Source of the DNA: Lysinibacillus antri
Lineage (GTDB): Bacteria > Bacillota > Bacilli > Bacillales_A > Planococcaceae
Direction of reading: 5' to 3'
NCBI RefSeq assembly: GCF_003977595.1
Contig: NZ_RYYR01000005.1
Span: 1-64,000 of the forward strand
DNA: 64,000 nt
This document shows, piece by piece, positions 25,807-35,623 of this stretch; within the stretch, counting starts at the first letter, position 1, and the number at the start of each line of letters is the position of its first letter. The notes below the pieces were generated by a model, which saw only the letters and a program-made list of their open reading frames with translations, had not been told where the DNA came from and made no database searches. Position numbers and translations under genes: made by a program.

Positions 25807-26781
25807 CTATTTACTATTTTGTTTTGCTTTTATATGATTCGCTATGAAGCCGCCATGAAATTTCCCATTTTCTATAAATATTTCATTGGCGTTATTCCCT
25901 GCTGCTAACACGCCAGCAATGAATAAATTTTCGACATTTGTTTCCATCGTTTCAGGATTATGTGTTGGCTTACCTGTTTCTTCATTAATCGTGACACCCA
26001 TGTTACGAATAAATTGATGATCTGGATGATACCCTGTCATGGCAAACACAAAATCATTTTTAACCGTTGCATCTTTACCGTCACTGTTTAGTAAAACCTC
26101 ATGTTCACGAATTTCTTTCACAGTGGAATTAAAATGCATCGTGATTTCTTCATTTCGAACAAGAGCTGCAAATTCTGGTAAGATCCAAGGTTTAATGCTT
26201 GGCGAATAATCACTTCCACGGTATGAAACGGTCACCCGCGCACCTGCTTTATGTAATTCTAACGCGGCATCCACCGCAGAGTTTTTGCCCCCAATTACTA
26301 AGACATCTGTATCAAAAAACGGATGTGCCTCTTTAAAATAATGATAGACTTTAGTTAAATTTTCACCAGGAATGTTCATATAATTTGGTTGATCATAATA
26401 CCCCGTTGCGATAATTACAAAGGGAGTAGAGTACATTGATTGATCAGATTGGACTGTAAAAAGACCATTTTGCTCTTTTGTTACAGATTCTACTTTTTCA
26501 AAACGATTGACTTTGATATTTTTCATTTTCACAACTTCACGATAATAAACAAGTGCCTGATTACGGCGAGGTTTTCGCTCTTCAATAATAAAGGGCACAT
26601 CCCCAATCGCTAACTTTTCACTCGTACTAAAAAACGTTTGATGAGTTGGATAGTTATATAGTGCATTCACTACATTGCCCTTTTCAATCACGATTGGCTT
26701 TAGTCCAATTGTTTTCAATTCAATCGCAGCGGATAAACCACATGGACCTCCTCCAACAATAATGGCATCAACATTTTGCAT
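25807..26781 (-). CDS. ypdA: Bacillithiol disulfide reductase (Bdr/YpdA)
   Basis: About 324 residues, thioredoxin-reductase-like FAD/NADPH flavoprotein without a CxxC redox pair. GGGPCG near the N-terminus carries the single conserved cysteine, GGKNSAVDAALEL is the NADPH site, and NLFIAGVLAAGNNANEIFIENG is the C-terminal FAD motif. By family knowledge it reduces oxidised bacillithiol. The ATG at 26781 is chosen because AAGGAG lies 9 bases upstream; an ATG three codons earlier abuts that site. It is the first core gene to the right of the catabolic island. Confidence 0.92.
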   Translation of the reverse strand: MQNVDAIIVGGGPCGLSAAIELKTIGLKPIVIEKGNVVNALYNYPTHQTFFSTSEKLAIGDVPFIIEERKPRRNQALVYYREVVKMKNIKVNRFEKVESVTKEQNGLFTVQSDQSMYSTPFVIIATGYYDQPNYMNIPGENLTKVYHYFKEAHPFFDTDVLVIGGKNSAVDAALELHKAGARVTVSYRGSDYSPSIKPWILPEFAALVRNEEITMHFNSTVKEIREHEVLLNSDGKDATVKNDFVFAMTGYHPDHQFIRNMGVTINEETGKPTHNPETMETNVENLFIAGVLAAGNNANEIFIENGKFHGGFIANHIKAKQNSK

Positions 26782-26848
26782 TTCATACATCTCCTTAATT
26801 ACATACCTATCTTCATTATAATCCTATTTTCCAATCATTTGGCTTGAA

Positions 26849-27607
26849 TTACTTCATAAAGTTTACGTCAATTATGTGACATTGTGGTTTGGCTCCTAAT
26901 CTCATCGGTAATAGAGTCGTACCATAACCATTACTTATTAATTCATATTTTCCATTTCTAACTTTAAAGGAACCATGGGGATGCATAGAGTACGGACCAA
27001 TCCGAATTTGTCCACCGTGTAGATGACCACCGAGCATAATCATTGGATGGAAACGTTGTAATACTTTATTAAAAATTTGAGGGTCATGGGATATAAAAAG
27101 AATTAAGTCATGCTCTTTACACCCTTTGAATGCTAAATCGACGCGTGCATTTTTTGAAGATGTATCATCAATCGCTACTAATCGAAAAGGATTTTTCATG
27201 TTTGGCATTAAGAATGACTCGTTTTCGATAATGGTAACATTCGTTTCGTTAAAAATTGTGCGTAATCGTTCCTCCCCAACTTCTCGGTCATTGTTGCCCC
27301 AAACAAAATAAACAGGACCAAGTGATTGAAGGATGCTAATATTTTGATAGATTCGCTCAATTGGCGTTCGTTTATCTGCAAAGTCTCCACCAATAATTAC
27401 TGCATCGATGGGTTTGTTTATATTTTTGATCATTTGCTCATTAATTTTTCGCACATGTACATCTGAGATAAAAAAGAGTGAAACTTGCTCCTTTTCACCC
27501 ATGAGTTGAACGTCATGGTGTAACACATTATTTTCAAATGCTTGTTTGATCATGTAAATTATAAGCCCTATACATACAACTAGGACAATAAGTAAAATGA
27601 CAATCAT
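26849..27607 (-). CDS. ypbG: Membrane-anchored metallophosphoesterase (YpbG-like)
   Basis: About 252 residues: one N-terminal membrane helix, then a calcineurin-like phosphoesterase domain. Metal-binding motifs visible are ISDVHVRK, GGDFADKR, WGNNDRE, ISHDPQIF and GGHLHGGQ. The substrate is unknown. GGAGG 9 bases upstream supports ATG at 27607 over an earlier TTG. It lies between ypdA and ypbE, as in related Bacilli. No terminator separates it from ypdA, so the two may be co-transcribed. Confidence 0.88.
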   Translation of the reverse strand: MIVILLIVLVVCIGLIIYMIKQAFENNVLHHDVQLMGEKEQVSLFFISDVHVRKINEQMIKNINKPIDAVIIGGDFADKRTPIERIYQNISILQSLGPVYFVWGNNDREVGEERLRTIFNETNVTIIENESFLMPNMKNPFRLVAIDDTSSKNARVDLAFKGCKEHDLILFISHDPQIFNKVLQRFHPMIMLGGHLHGGQIRIGPYSMHPHGSFKVRNGKYELISNGYGTTLLPMRLGAKPQCHIIDVNFMK

Positions 27608-27726
27608 CCAACTGACCCTCCGTTCCAAAACAAAAAGACGAGGTATAAACGAACCACCGTCTTTACAATTCCACCTATTTTGTGAATGATGTTATTTTAA
27701 ATTATTTTATAAACTAAAGCAATTTA

Positions 27727-27770
27727 GAGAAGCGAAAGGCACTCGCGCAAGCTCCGACAGACACTAGCCG
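27727..27770. repeat. Degenerate copy of a dispersed intergenic repeat
   Basis: Begins AGAGAAGCGAAAGGCACTCG and continues with GCTCCGACAGACACTAGCCG. It shares the GAAAAGCGaaagcGCTCGC...AGCTCCGACAgac pattern with copies at 38864, 47406, 48883 and 51413. Confidence 0.65.
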
Positions 27771-27784
27771 ACAATTGGATACAA

Positions 27785-27833
27785 GAAAAAAGACTGTAAA
27801 CAGCCCCGAGATGAACCGAGATTGTTACAGTCT
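27785..27833 (-). terminator. Terminator of ypbE
   Basis: AGACTGTAA (27833-27825 on the minus strand) pairs with TTACAGTCT (27799-27791), with additional GC-rich pairing in the loop, followed by TTTTTTCTTG. Confidence 0.8.
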
Positions 27834-27847
27834 AAGACTAGCACTAC

Positions 27848-28504
27848 TTACGGAATAATTAGGTCTTGTCCAACTGAAATACTATCGGAACCTAAGCCGT
27901 TTGCTGCTTTAATTTTATCTACACCACTTGGGTCATTGTAATACTTCATTGCAATTCTAAATAAATTTTCATTGGATTGCACCGTATGTACTTTTTGAGA
28001 AGCTTCTTTTTCTTTCTTTTCTTGTTCCTTTTGTTTTTCAAGCTCTTTTTGTTTCTCTAGCGCTTGTTGTTTTTCCAATTCGGCTTTTTTTGCCTCTTTT
28101 GCTAGTTTCGCTGCATCTGCTTCTGATTGTTTTGCTACATCTTCTATTTTATTTTGTTCATCAGCTTTTTCTTTTTTGTCTTCTTCTTTTTCATCGTTAA
28201 TGACTGGTTGCGGCTCTTCTTTCCCACTGGATGAAACCGTAGTATTTTTTTGAACTTCAACGACAGATCCGCCTCGGTTATCTTTAACCACTTCTGTTTC
28301 TTTAGGCGTATAAAGAACGGATACATAAATGAGTACCACTAACGGAATCCCAATAAATACAAACAAAAGAAGTTTCATTAATGGGTTTTTCCGTTTCTTC
28401 TTTTTAACTTTTCTACGAGTGCGTGACATTCTCGAGTTTTTTTCTTCTACTTCGATTAATTGTCGATGTTCTTCAAATTTTTCTCGATAATCTTCTTTAC
28501 TCAT
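27848..28504 (-). CDS. ypbE: LysM-domain membrane protein (YpbE-like)
   Basis: About 218 residues. A basic cytoplasmic N-terminus (RTRRKVKKKKRK) leads to a single membrane helix (about 46-64). A long charged coiled region rich in Lys/Glu/Ala (about 100-170) follows, then a C-terminal LysM domain (VHTVQSNENLFRIAMKYYND..IKAANGL..ISVGQDLIIP) for peptidoglycan binding. GGAGGTGG 6 bases upstream sets the ATG at 28504. Its function is unknown; the architecture suggests a wall-contacting membrane protein. Confidence 0.88.
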   Translation of the reverse strand: MSKEDYREKFEEHRQLIEVEEKNSRMSRTRRKVKKKKRKNPLMKLLLFVFIGIPLVVLIYVSVLYTPKETEVVKDNRGGSVVEVQKNTTVSSSGKEEPQPVINDEKEEDKKEKADEQNKIEDVAKQSEADAAKLAKEAKKAELEKQQALEKQKELEKQKEQEKKEKEASQKVHTVQSNENLFRIAMKYYNDPSGVDKIKAANGLGSDSISVGQDLIIP

Positions 28505-28524
28505 GAGTACCACCTCCAACAATC

Positions 28525-28553
28525 TTTATCCCGTCGTAACGGGCAGTAAAACT
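28525..28553. repeat. Partial second copy of the structured element
   Basis: TTTATCCCGTCGTAACGGGCAG and the next bases match the opening of the element at 9209-9233, with a CCCG/CGGG stem. The rest of that element is not present here. Confidence 0.55.
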
Positions 28554-28726
28554 TACTACATAAGAAGAAGAGTAAACTAGTAAATCTCTCAATCGATTCA
28601 AAAATCCTTGAACCTCTTTATGAAACTTACTGTATCTAATTATGACGAATTTTCTTTAAAAAGTAAATGCTGGTAAAAGTGATTTTCATAGATTTTTGTC
28701 GACAAAAGGAGAAAAGAAGTAGAGCT

Positions 28727-30166
28727 TTACGAAATTCCTAGTATTTTAGCAACCCTTTTCTGCCAAGGAGTTTCTTCGACAACATGGTCCTTTTGCTGAC
28801 GTGGTAATAGTAGATTTTCTAAAGTTAACCCACAACTTGTACAACAATTAGTAGGTTTCGTCTCAAGCTCTTGCCCAAAATATTGCACTAAAATTTCTCT
28901 CATACAGCATTCTGTTTTTACTAGTTTCATTACTTCATCTACTTCATGCATTTTTTCATATTTCATCGTTTGAAAGAGTTCTTTTACTTCATTTGCTGAT
29001 TTTTGAGTCATCCAATACTGTAATACTCGAAAGGATGTTTCAGAGATTTCACCATTTTGGATCATTTGATTAGGTGGTTCTTGTCTTAGTTGATAGGTTT
29101 CATAAAGTTCAATATGATGATCATTTGGGAGATCGTCTATACCGACAAATTTCGCAAATTCCTCATCACGTTCCGCATAAAGTAAAATCGCCACAGCATC
29201 TTTGCCATCACGTCCAGCTCGCCCAATTTCTTGCATATAATTAGCCATATTGCCCGGAATGGTTTCATGTATAATTTGACGTACATTCGGTTTATGGACA
29301 CCCATCCCAAACGCATTGGTTGCAACAATCCAATCTAAGGAATCATCAATATACTGTTGTTGGATAAATTGACGGTCTAATTGATCCTTCCCACCATGAT
29401 AGCTTGCTGCTGCAATACCATGTTGCAATAGAAGTTCGCTAATACTCTCTGTTTTCGAACGGGATTGTGTATAGATAATGCCAGGTCCTTCTGTTTCTAA
29501 AACGTGACGTAAAATCCAGTCCAACTTGTCTTCTTTTTCTAAAAATGAATACTTTGCTAAATGGATATTCGGTCGATCCACGGAATGAATATATTTATAT
29601 GGTTGACTCATATTTAAATACACTTCAATATCTTTTAACACTTTACTCGTCGCAGTAGCAGATAAAGCTAGTATTGGTGGACGATGATTGCCAAAAAGCT
29701 CCCCTATTTTCAAATAATCTGGGCGAAAATCAAACCCCCACTGTGAAATACAATGTGCTTCATCGACAACGATTAAAGCTAACGGTAGCGTGTTTAATTT
29801 TTGTTGGACTTGCGGTTGAATCAACATCTCAGGTGAAATAAAAATAAACCGATATTGTTCTAAATGATAAATTGTCTGCTTCTTTTGTTCGGGATTCATA
29901 AAAGAGTTCAGTGCAACAACTCGTTTTTCCTTGAATTGTTTCATTTGATCTACTTGGTCTTGCATTAATGACAAAAGCGGCGAAATAATGAGTACGGGTT
30001 GATTAAAAATATACCCAGGTAGTTGATAACATAATGATTTTCCCATCCCTGTTGGAAGAAGTGCAATTACATCATTGCCACCCATCACTTGCTCTATTAC
30101 TTCTTTTTGTCCAGGTCGAAAAGTAGAAAAACCAAATCGTTCCTTTAATATTTTTTCAATTTCCAC
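28727..30166 (-). CDS. recQ: RecQ-family ATP-dependent DNA helicase
   Basis: 479 residues, a short RecQ (RecS/YpbC type). Walker A is LLPTGMGKSLCYQLP, followed by DEAH, SATAT and motif VI QEIGRAGRDG. A zinc-binding region with Cys residues (TECCMREILVQYF...CCTSCG) is present, and no HRDC domain. It unwinds DNA 3' to 5' in recombination and fork repair. The GTG start overlaps the ypbB stop codon by one base, so the pair is translationally coupled. Confidence 0.92.
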   Translation of the reverse strand: MEIEKILKERFGFSTFRPGQKEVIEQVMGGNDVIALLPTGMGKSLCYQLPGYIFNQPVLIISPLLSLMQDQVDQMKQFKEKRVVALNSFMNPEQKKQTIYHLEQYRFIFISPEMLIQPQVQQKLNTLPLALIVVDEAHCISQWGFDFRPDYLKIGELFGNHRPPILALSATATSKVLKDIEVYLNMSQPYKYIHSVDRPNIHLAKYSFLEKEDKLDWILRHVLETEGPGIIYTQSRSKTESISELLLQHGIAAASYHGGKDQLDRQFIQQQYIDDSLDWIVATNAFGMGVHKPNVRQIIHETIPGNMANYMQEIGRAGRDGKDAVAILLYAERDEEFAKFVGIDDLPNDHHIELYETYQLRQEPPNQMIQNGEISETSFRVLQYWMTQKSANEVKELFQTMKYEKMHEVDEVMKLVKTECCMREILVQYFGQELETKPTNCCTSCGLTLENLLLPRQQKDHVVEETPWQKRVAKILGIS

Positions 30167-31215
30167 TATACGGTTTCACCCCTTGCAAGAACTAATCTTA
30201 TTTGAAAATAAGATAAATTCGGCATTACTTCATGAAGGATTTTAAGTTTTCTCGTGTTATAATCATCCACTGCATTAACTACTTGATGAATTTCCTCCTC
30301 CGTAATAAATGAACGAATATCAAACCTTGGATTATTCATCGCAATTTCTACAATATGATCTTCTATCGTACTCCTTTTTAGCTTTCGGTATTGACTAATT
30401 TGCTCAATGGAGTATCCTTGTTGAAAAAGTTGTGCCGTTTGATAAGCCGATCCACTTAGCGGCATAGCAACACGCACTTGTTCGGCAATAGCAGCTAGTA
30501 AGGGAAACTGACTTTCTTTATCTGTAATTCCATTTAGCCAGGCATGTAAGCAAGCAATATATATGAATTGGATATCCATTTCTGATTTATTTTCATAAAT
30601 ACTTAATTGCTGCCATGTATAGCCCGCGATTTTATAACCCGTTAACCGTTTCATCACAATTACTTTTGCATGCTGTTCGATTGGAGCTTGTTCAAGACTG
30701 ACAATGATTTCCTCGTATAGTTGTTGTTGCAAATCTCGCTCTTGATAATGATGTGAAATTAGAAACTTTCTTACCCACTCTTGGACTTGCGGATCTTTTT
30801 GAATGGGTAAAAAAGACATTTGGTTATACGCCTTATGGGATAAGCTTTGGATTACTAACGACAGACGTGCAAAAAAGAGATGTTCGTTTCCACGATATTG
30901 CCAGCCATTGAAAGGTAGATCGACAGTTTGATTCATTTCTTTTGCTTTCGCTGTTAATATATAGTATCCTTCGTCTGAAACTGTCATATATTGTTCCTCT
31001 ATTAATTTAGAAATCTCTTCATCATAGGTTTTGCGAGAAAGTTTTGGTAAAATGCCAAAATACATATGTAATTGAAAAATGCCCACATCTTGGATCGTTT
31101 GCCCAGAACGCTTGCCCCTTAGCAAGTGGAAAGGTGCAGAAATCGTTCGTTCTTGTTTGAATTTGTGGAAAATTTGCAAAAGAATTTGTCGAAATATCAA
31201 AATCAAATCCTCCAT
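30166..31215 (-). CDS. ypbB: Helix-turn-helix domain protein YpbB
   Basis: 349 residues, paired with recQ as in other Bacilli. A C-terminal segment (FQQGYSIEQISQYRKLKRSTIEDHIVEIAMN) is a helix-turn-helix resembling the RecQ-associated HTH_40 domain. The function is unknown but the fixed pairing implies a DNA-repair partner of RecQ. The start is uncertain: an ATG at 31215 sits before the GGAGG, which better serves a TTG at 31200. It is divergent from fer, with about 90 bases between. Confidence 0.82.
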   Translation of the reverse strand: MEDLILIFRQILLQIFHKFKQERTISAPFHLLRGKRSGQTIQDVGIFQLHMYFGILPKLSRKTYDEEISKLIEEQYMTVSDEGYYILTAKAKEMNQTVDLPFNGWQYRGNEHLFFARLSLVIQSLSHKAYNQMSFLPIQKDPQVQEWVRKFLISHHYQERDLQQQLYEEIIVSLEQAPIEQHAKVIVMKRLTGYKIAGYTWQQLSIYENKSEMDIQFIYIACLHAWLNGITDKESQFPLLAAIAEQVRVAMPLSGSAYQTAQLFQQGYSIEQISQYRKLKRSTIEDHIVEIAMNNPRFDIRSFITEEEIHQVVNAVDDYNTRKLKILHEVMPNLSYFQIRLVLARGETV

Positions 31216-31287
31216 TTTAGTATTTAGGTTGAAAAGTAAATTAAACAGATTTAGAATAGAAAAGAAGCTTTGTTGGAGCGCAGGTAG

Positions 31288-31554
<267 letters not shown>

Positions 31555-31561
31555 TAAATGT

Positions 31562-31601
31562 ACCCTATAGGAGAGACAGTAAAATGTCTTTCTTATAGGG
31601 T
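31562..31601 (+). terminator. Terminator of fer
   Basis: ACCCTATA (31562-31569) pairs with TATAGGGT (31594-31601), with the inner GAGAGACA / TGTCTTTC extending the stem, followed by ATTTTTATTTG. Confidence 0.85.
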
Positions 31602-31636
31602 ATTTTTATTTGTTCTCTGGAGGGAAGCAAGTGACT

Positions 31637-31733
31637 ATTAGCCAAATCGCTTGGGATATTAGCCAAATGTGCTGACTTATTAGCCAAATGAAGAGAAATA
31701 TTAGTCAAACTCACTTCAATATTAGCCAAACCA
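31637..31733. repeat. Five-unit array of ATTAGCCAAA with an exact 21-bp period
   Basis: The TTAGCC (once TTAGTC) core begins at 31638, 31659, 31680, 31701 and 31722, exactly 21 bases apart. The 10-11 base spacers between cores are unrelated. A three-unit array of the same motif and period is at 41685. Confidence 0.85.
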
Positions 31734-31788
31734 ATTCCTGCGAGTCATAATTCTTTTCATTGATTTTCATCGTAATTACTGTTAAACT

Positions 31789-31811
31789 TTTATTAGTAGT
31801 TGGTACTAATA
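31789..31811 (+). promoter_or_regulatory. FapR operator upstream of fabI
   Basis: TTATTAGTA gttgg TACTAATAA: perfect 9-bp arms matching the FapR box of fatty-acid synthesis genes. It lies 36 bases before the fabI ATG, over the probable -10 region, so malonyl-CoA-responsive repression is expected. Confidence 0.75.
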
Positions 31812-31847
31812 ACTGATATAACATTTTAATATAAAGGGGAAATTTTC

Positions 31848-32624
31848 ATGGATTTGTTACAATTAAAAGATAAAAATGTAGTCGTAATGGGTGTAGCAAA
31901 CGAACGAAGCCTTGCTTGGGGAATTGCCAAAAGACTATTAGAAGTAGGCGCGAATGTAATTTTCACTTATCGAAAAGAACGATCAAAAGGGAAAATTGAA
32001 AAAGTATTAGCAAACTATACAGACTATAAAACAGCGGTAGTAGAATGTGATGTTAATAGCGATGAAAGCATTACAAAAGCATTTGCACAAATCGGAGAAG
32101 AATTTGGCGTTATTCACGGAATTGTCCACTCAGTAGCCTTTGCCAATGCAGAAGATTTAAAGAACCGTTTTGTCGAGACGTCTCGTGATGGCTATGCTTT
32201 TGCACAAGATACAAGTGCCTATTCTTTAGTAGCGGTAGCCAATGCAGCTCGTCCTTATATGACAGAAGGCGGCTCCATTGTGACAATGAGTTATTTAGGT
32301 GCGGATCGTGTACTTGATGGATATAATGTGATGGGTGTAGCAAAAGCGGCTCTTGAAGCATCCATGCGTTATTTAGCAGCTGACTTAGGCGCTGAAAATA
32401 TTCGTGTCAATGCCATTTCAGCAGGCGCTGTTCGAACTTTAGCAGCAAAAGGTGTACCAAGCTTTAATACGATTCTTCACAAAATCGAAGAAACAGCACC
32501 ATTAAAACGCAATACAAACCAAGAAGAAGTAGCCGACATGACTGTTGTAATGTTAAGTAACCTATCACGCGGCGTGACAGGTGAAACAATTTACGTAGAT
32601 TCTGGTTACAATATTATGGGATAA
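31848..32624 (+). CDS. fabI: Enoyl-ACP reductase (NADH/NADPH) FabI
   Basis: 258 residues. GVANERSLAWGIAKRL is the divergent SDR cofactor loop. Catalytic YSLVAVANAARPYMTEGGSIVTMSYLG and YNVMGVAKAALEASMRYLA contain the Tyr-x6-Tyr-x6-Lys triad, and AISAGAVRTLAAKGV is the substrate loop. It catalyses the last step of fatty acid elongation and is the target of triclosan-type inhibitors. AAGGGG precedes the ATG. It has its own FapR box and terminator. Confidence 0.96.
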   Translation: MDLLQLKDKNVVVMGVANERSLAWGIAKRLLEVGANVIFTYRKERSKGKIEKVLANYTDYKTAVVECDVNSDESITKAFAQIGEEFGVIHGIVHSVAFANAEDLKNRFVETSRDGYAFAQDTSAYSLVAVANAARPYMTEGGSIVTMSYLGADRVLDGYNVMGVAKAALEASMRYLAADLGAENIRVNAISAGAVRTLAAKGVPSFNTILHKIEETAPLKRNTNQEEVADMTVVMLSNLSRGVTGETIYVDSGYNIMG

Positions 32625-32630
32625 TAAATG

Positions 32631-32664
32631 AGGACTCTTTCGTGTTGTGTACATAAAGAGTCCT
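32631..32664 (+). terminator. Terminator of fabI
   Basis: AGGACTCTTT (32631-32640) pairs perfectly with AAAGAGTCCT (32655-32664), followed by TTTCTTAC. Confidence 0.85.
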
Positions 32665-32672
32665 TTTCTTAC

Positions 32673-32969
32673 TTACTTTATTTTCATTACAATTAGATCC
32701 ACATCTTCTTTTGCTACTAAGCCATGTTTTTCAAAAGGCTTGATATAAAGAACTTGTTCACTTGTTAAATCGACCGTTTCTTCTTCAACCGTAAACGTAA
32801 CGACACCACTTTTTACAATGATGAGTACGTCACAATCTGCGTGATGGGTTGGTACTTGTTCGCCAGTCTTTAATTGAATATTTAACACATCAAAATTTTC
32901 CTGTCCAAAAACTTTCCCTACTTGCTTTGCCTTTTCTTTTAATACATAGGGTGTAGAAAGAACTTCCAT
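32673..32969 (-). CDS. Small cupin-domain protein
   Basis: 98 residues forming one cupin barrel: TGEQVPTHHADCDVLIIVKSGVVTFT holds the first motif histidines and LTSEQVLYIKPFEKHGL the second. It could bind a metal, but the enzyme or sensor role is unknown. GGGAGG upstream supports the ATG. It is monocistronic, convergent with fabI. Confidence 0.8.
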   Translation of the reverse strand: MEVLSTPYVLKEKAKQVGKVFGQENFDVLNIQLKTGEQVPTHHADCDVLIIVKSGVVTFTVEEETVDLTSEQVLYIKPFEKHGLVAKEDVDLIVMKIK

Positions 32970-33042
32970 AAAACAACCTCCCTTTCCTTACTCTCACCAT
33001 AATAGATTTTCTTACAGAAGGAAACAAACGATTCGAACAATT

Positions 33043-33717
33043 TTATGAACTCAATTTATCAATGAGCATTTCCTCTGTTACCGGACCAATAATTTGCTCC
33101 ACTAAATTACCCTCTTCATTAATGATAATACTTGTCGGAATTGTTAAAACTTGATAGGCATAAGACGCAGCTCCCTCTTCATCTAGCAAAACAGGAAAAG
33201 TAAGATGAAAATCTTGTACAAATTTTTCAATGGATGCTTTATTCGTTTCTAAATCTGTTGAATTAATGGAAAGTACGACTACATTATTTTTTTCTGAATG
33301 ATGTTTATAGAAGTTTTCAATTTCAGGCATTTCGTCAACACATGGTGGACACCACGTTGCCCAAAAATTAATAAACACTTTTTTGCCTTTAAAATTGGAA
33401 AGTTTCACGGTTTCACCCGTTAACGTTTGAAGCTTAAAGTCTGGTGCTTCGCTATTTAACGTACGAACTTCTGACGGTAAATTTCCTTCCCCATGTGCAT
33501 GTTCTTCATGGTCATGTACGACAGGTTCCTCAATCATTTGGTATGTAATCGTCGTATCATCCATTGGAATATCAACAAACTCCTGTAAAAGATCCTCTTC
33601 CCTCACTTCTACACTTTTATTCGTTGATTCTTTTAGATTCGTATAGATTGTATAAATAATGACACTAAGAAGAAAGATTGTAATACTAAGAGAAAGCAAT
33701 TTCTTCCCCACCAGCAC
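33043..33717 (-). CDS. TlpA/ResA-like membrane-anchored thioredoxin with His-rich segment
   Basis: 224 residues: an N-terminal anchor helix (about 7-26), a linker containing HDHEEHAHGE (about 68-77), and a TlpA-type thioredoxin domain with active-site WATWCPPC (Cys123 and Cys126). It is an extracytoplasmic thiol-disulfide reductase, perhaps for cytochrome c maturation, spore or metalloprotein assembly. The His-rich linker is not part of canonical ResA (a true resA is at 44648) and could bind metal. The start is GTG at 33717 or 33711; AAGGGG favours the second. Confidence 0.85.
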   Translation of the reverse strand: MLVGKKLLSLSITIFLLSVIIYTIYTNLKESTNKSVEVREEDLLQEFVDIPMDDTTITYQMIEEPVVHDHEEHAHGEGNLPSEVRTLNSEAPDFKLQTLTGETVKLSNFKGKKVFINFWATWCPPCVDEMPEIENFYKHHSEKNNVVVLSINSTDLETNKASIEKFVQDFHLTFPVLLDEEGAASYAYQVLTIPTSIIINEEGNLVEQIIGPVTEEMLIDKLSS

Positions 33718-33782
33718 ACCCCTTCAACACTTTTTACTACTATATGAATGAAATCTAGTAACATGATTTTCTGTTATTGAGA

Positions 33783-33815
33783 CAAGAAAAAACCGTCTCT
33801 ACGGAAGAAACGGTT
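33783..33815 (-). terminator. Terminator of glnA
   Basis: AACCGTTTC (33815-33807, minus strand) pairs with GAGACGGTT (33799-33791, one G-U pair), followed by TTTTTTCTTG, immediately after glnA. Confidence 0.85.
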
Positions 33816-33825
33816 GGACTTTTGA

Positions 33826-35160
33826 TTAGTACATTTTAATGTATTGCTCACGTTCCCATGGATGAACAGCCGTGCGGAACATATCGTATTCAATCTCTTT
33901 TGCTTCTTTAAAATTAGAATAGATGTGATCACCTAATGCCGCTTTGATTACTTCATCTTTCTCTAATTCTGATAATGCTTCTAAAAGTGAACCTGGTAAA
34001 CTTTCAATCCCGTTTTCTTTTAATTCCGCACTATTCATCACGTAGATGTTGCGATCTACTGGTGCTGGTGGTACTAAGCCGTTGCGAACTCCATCTAAAC
34101 CAGCTTCTAATAAAACCGCTAGTGCTAAATATGGATTTGCGGATGGGTCAACTGAACGTAATTCCACACGAGTTGACAAACCTCGAGAAGCAGGAATACG
34201 AATTAAAGGTGAACGGTTGCGAGCTGACCAAGCAATGTAACATGGTGCTTCATAACCAGGTACTAAACGTTTATATGAATTTACTAATGGATTCGTAATA
34301 GCCGTAAATCCTTTTGCATGTTTAATAATCCCTGCCATGAATTGGTGAGCTGTTTTTGATAGTTGTAAATCCCCATCTTCATCAAAGAACACGTTTTTGT
34401 CCCCACTGAATAATGACAGGTTCGCATGCATTCCGGATCCGTTTACACCAAATAATGGTTTTGGCATAAATGTTGCGTGTAAACCATGTTTACGTGCAAT
34501 AGTTTTCACGACTAATTTAAATGTTTGGATATTGTCACAAGCTTCTACTGCATTCGCATATTTAAAGTCAATTTCATGTTGTCCTGGAGCAACTTCATGA
34601 TGGGAAGCTTCGATTTCAAAGCCCATTTCTTCTAATTCAAGCACGATGTCACGGCGGCAATTTTCACCTAGATCTGTCGGTGCTAAATCGAAGTAGCCTC
34701 CATCATCATTTAATTCTAATGTTGGATTGCCTTTTTCATCTAGTTTGAATAAGAAGAATTCTGGTTCTGGTCCTAAGTTAAAGCTTGTGAAGCCTAGTTC
34801 TTCCATACTCGCAAGAACACGCTTTAAATTTGAGCGCGGGTCACCAGCAAACGGTGTGCCGTCTGGATTTGCGATATCACAAATTAAACGCGCTACTTTT
34901 CCTTTTTCTGCTGTCCATGGGAAAATTACGAATGTATCTAAGTCTGGATGTAAATACATATCTGATTCTTCAATTCTTACAAATCCCTCGATTGAAGAAC
35001 CATCAAACATCATTTTGTTATCTAACGCTTTTTCTAATTGACTAACAGGAATTTCAACATTTTTAATTGTCCCTAAAATATCTGTAAACTGTAAGCGAAT
35101 ATATTTTACACCTTGATCTTTTACAATTTGTTGAATGTTCTCTTTTGTATACTTCGCCAT
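33826..35160 (-). CDS. glnA: Glutamine synthetase type I
   Basis: 444 residues, the Gram-positive feedback-inhibited (I-alpha) length. [56 protein letters not shown] and [12 protein letters not shown] line the metal, ammonium and ATP sites. It makes glutamine from glutamate and ammonia. In Bacilli its feedback-inhibited form also controls GlnR and TnrA. It is co-transcribed with glnR, 41 bases upstream. Confidence 0.97.
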   Translation of the reverse strand: MAKYTKENIQQIVKDQGVKYIRLQFTDILGTIKNVEIPVSQLEKALDNKMMFDGSSIEGFVRIEESDMYLHPDLDTFVIFPWTAEKGKVARLICDIANPDGTPFAGDPRSNLKRVLASMEELGFTSFNLGPEPEFFLFKLDEKGNPTLELNDDGGYFDLAPTDLGENCRRDIVLELEEMGFEIEASHHEVAPGQHEIDFKYANAVEACDNIQTFKLVVKTIARKHGLHATFMPKPLFGVNGSGMHANLSLFSGDKNVFFDEDGDLQLSKTAHQFMAGIIKHAKGFTAITNPLVNSYKRLVPGYEAPCYIAWSARNRSPLIRIPASRGLSTRVELRSVDPSANPYLALAVLLEAGLDGVRNGLVPPAPVDRNIYVMNSAELKENGIESLPGSLLEALSELEKDEVIKAALGDHIYSNFKEAKEIEYDMFRTAVHPWEREQYIKMY

Positions 35161-35201
35161 ACTTTACACTCTCCTAATCTTTTAATTTAGTTAATTATTA
35201 A

Positions 35202-35597
35202 TTACTCGCCCTTTGCTTGGAAAAAACGAGATACTTCACCTTGTCTTAAACTTGCTTTTTGCATAATTTGCGCTTGTTGAATTTCTTCGCGTAATATTGA
35301 TCGAAGTTCTTCATCTGAAATGGATATTTTGTTAGATGACTTAACATTGTTTAACTTCCTCAAGTCAAATACCTTTTTTATACCCGCTAAATTAATTCCT
35401 TGGTTGAGAAGTTCACTAATTTCTAATAGTGCATCAACATCATTTAAAGAAAACATTCTACGGTTACTTTCTGATCTTGCGGGCTCAATTAACTTATGTT
35501 CCTCGTAGTATCGAATTTGTCTCGCGGTTAACTCCGTTAATTGCATTACCATGCTTATAGGGAGTAACGGCATTGCTCTTCGAAACTCTCGATTCAT
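35202..35597 (-). CDS. glnR: MerR-family nitrogen repressor GlnR
   Basis: About 131 residues. The N-terminal MerR helix-turn-helix (PISMVMQLTELTARQIRYYEEHKLIEPARSESNRRMF) is followed by a short C-terminal regulatory tail sensing glutamine synthetase. It represses glnRA under nitrogen excess. GGGAGG is 8 bases before the ATG at 35597; an ATG two codons earlier is too close. Two GlnR boxes precede the gene. Confidence 0.95.
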   Translation of the reverse strand: MNREFRRAMPLLPISMVMQLTELTARQIRYYEEHKLIEPARSESNRRMFSLNDVDALLEISELLNQGINLAGIKKVFDLRKLNNVKSSNKISISDEELRSILREEIQQAQIMQKASLRQGEVSRFFQAKGE

Positions 35598-35623
35598 CGA
35601 CATCTCCTCCCTTTCATGACTTT

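Noticed and set aside
31637-31733. Evenly spaced repeats resembling a short CRISPR array
   Set aside because: Units are 10 bases with 11-base spacers, there is no cas gene, and the cores are far shorter than CRISPR repeats.
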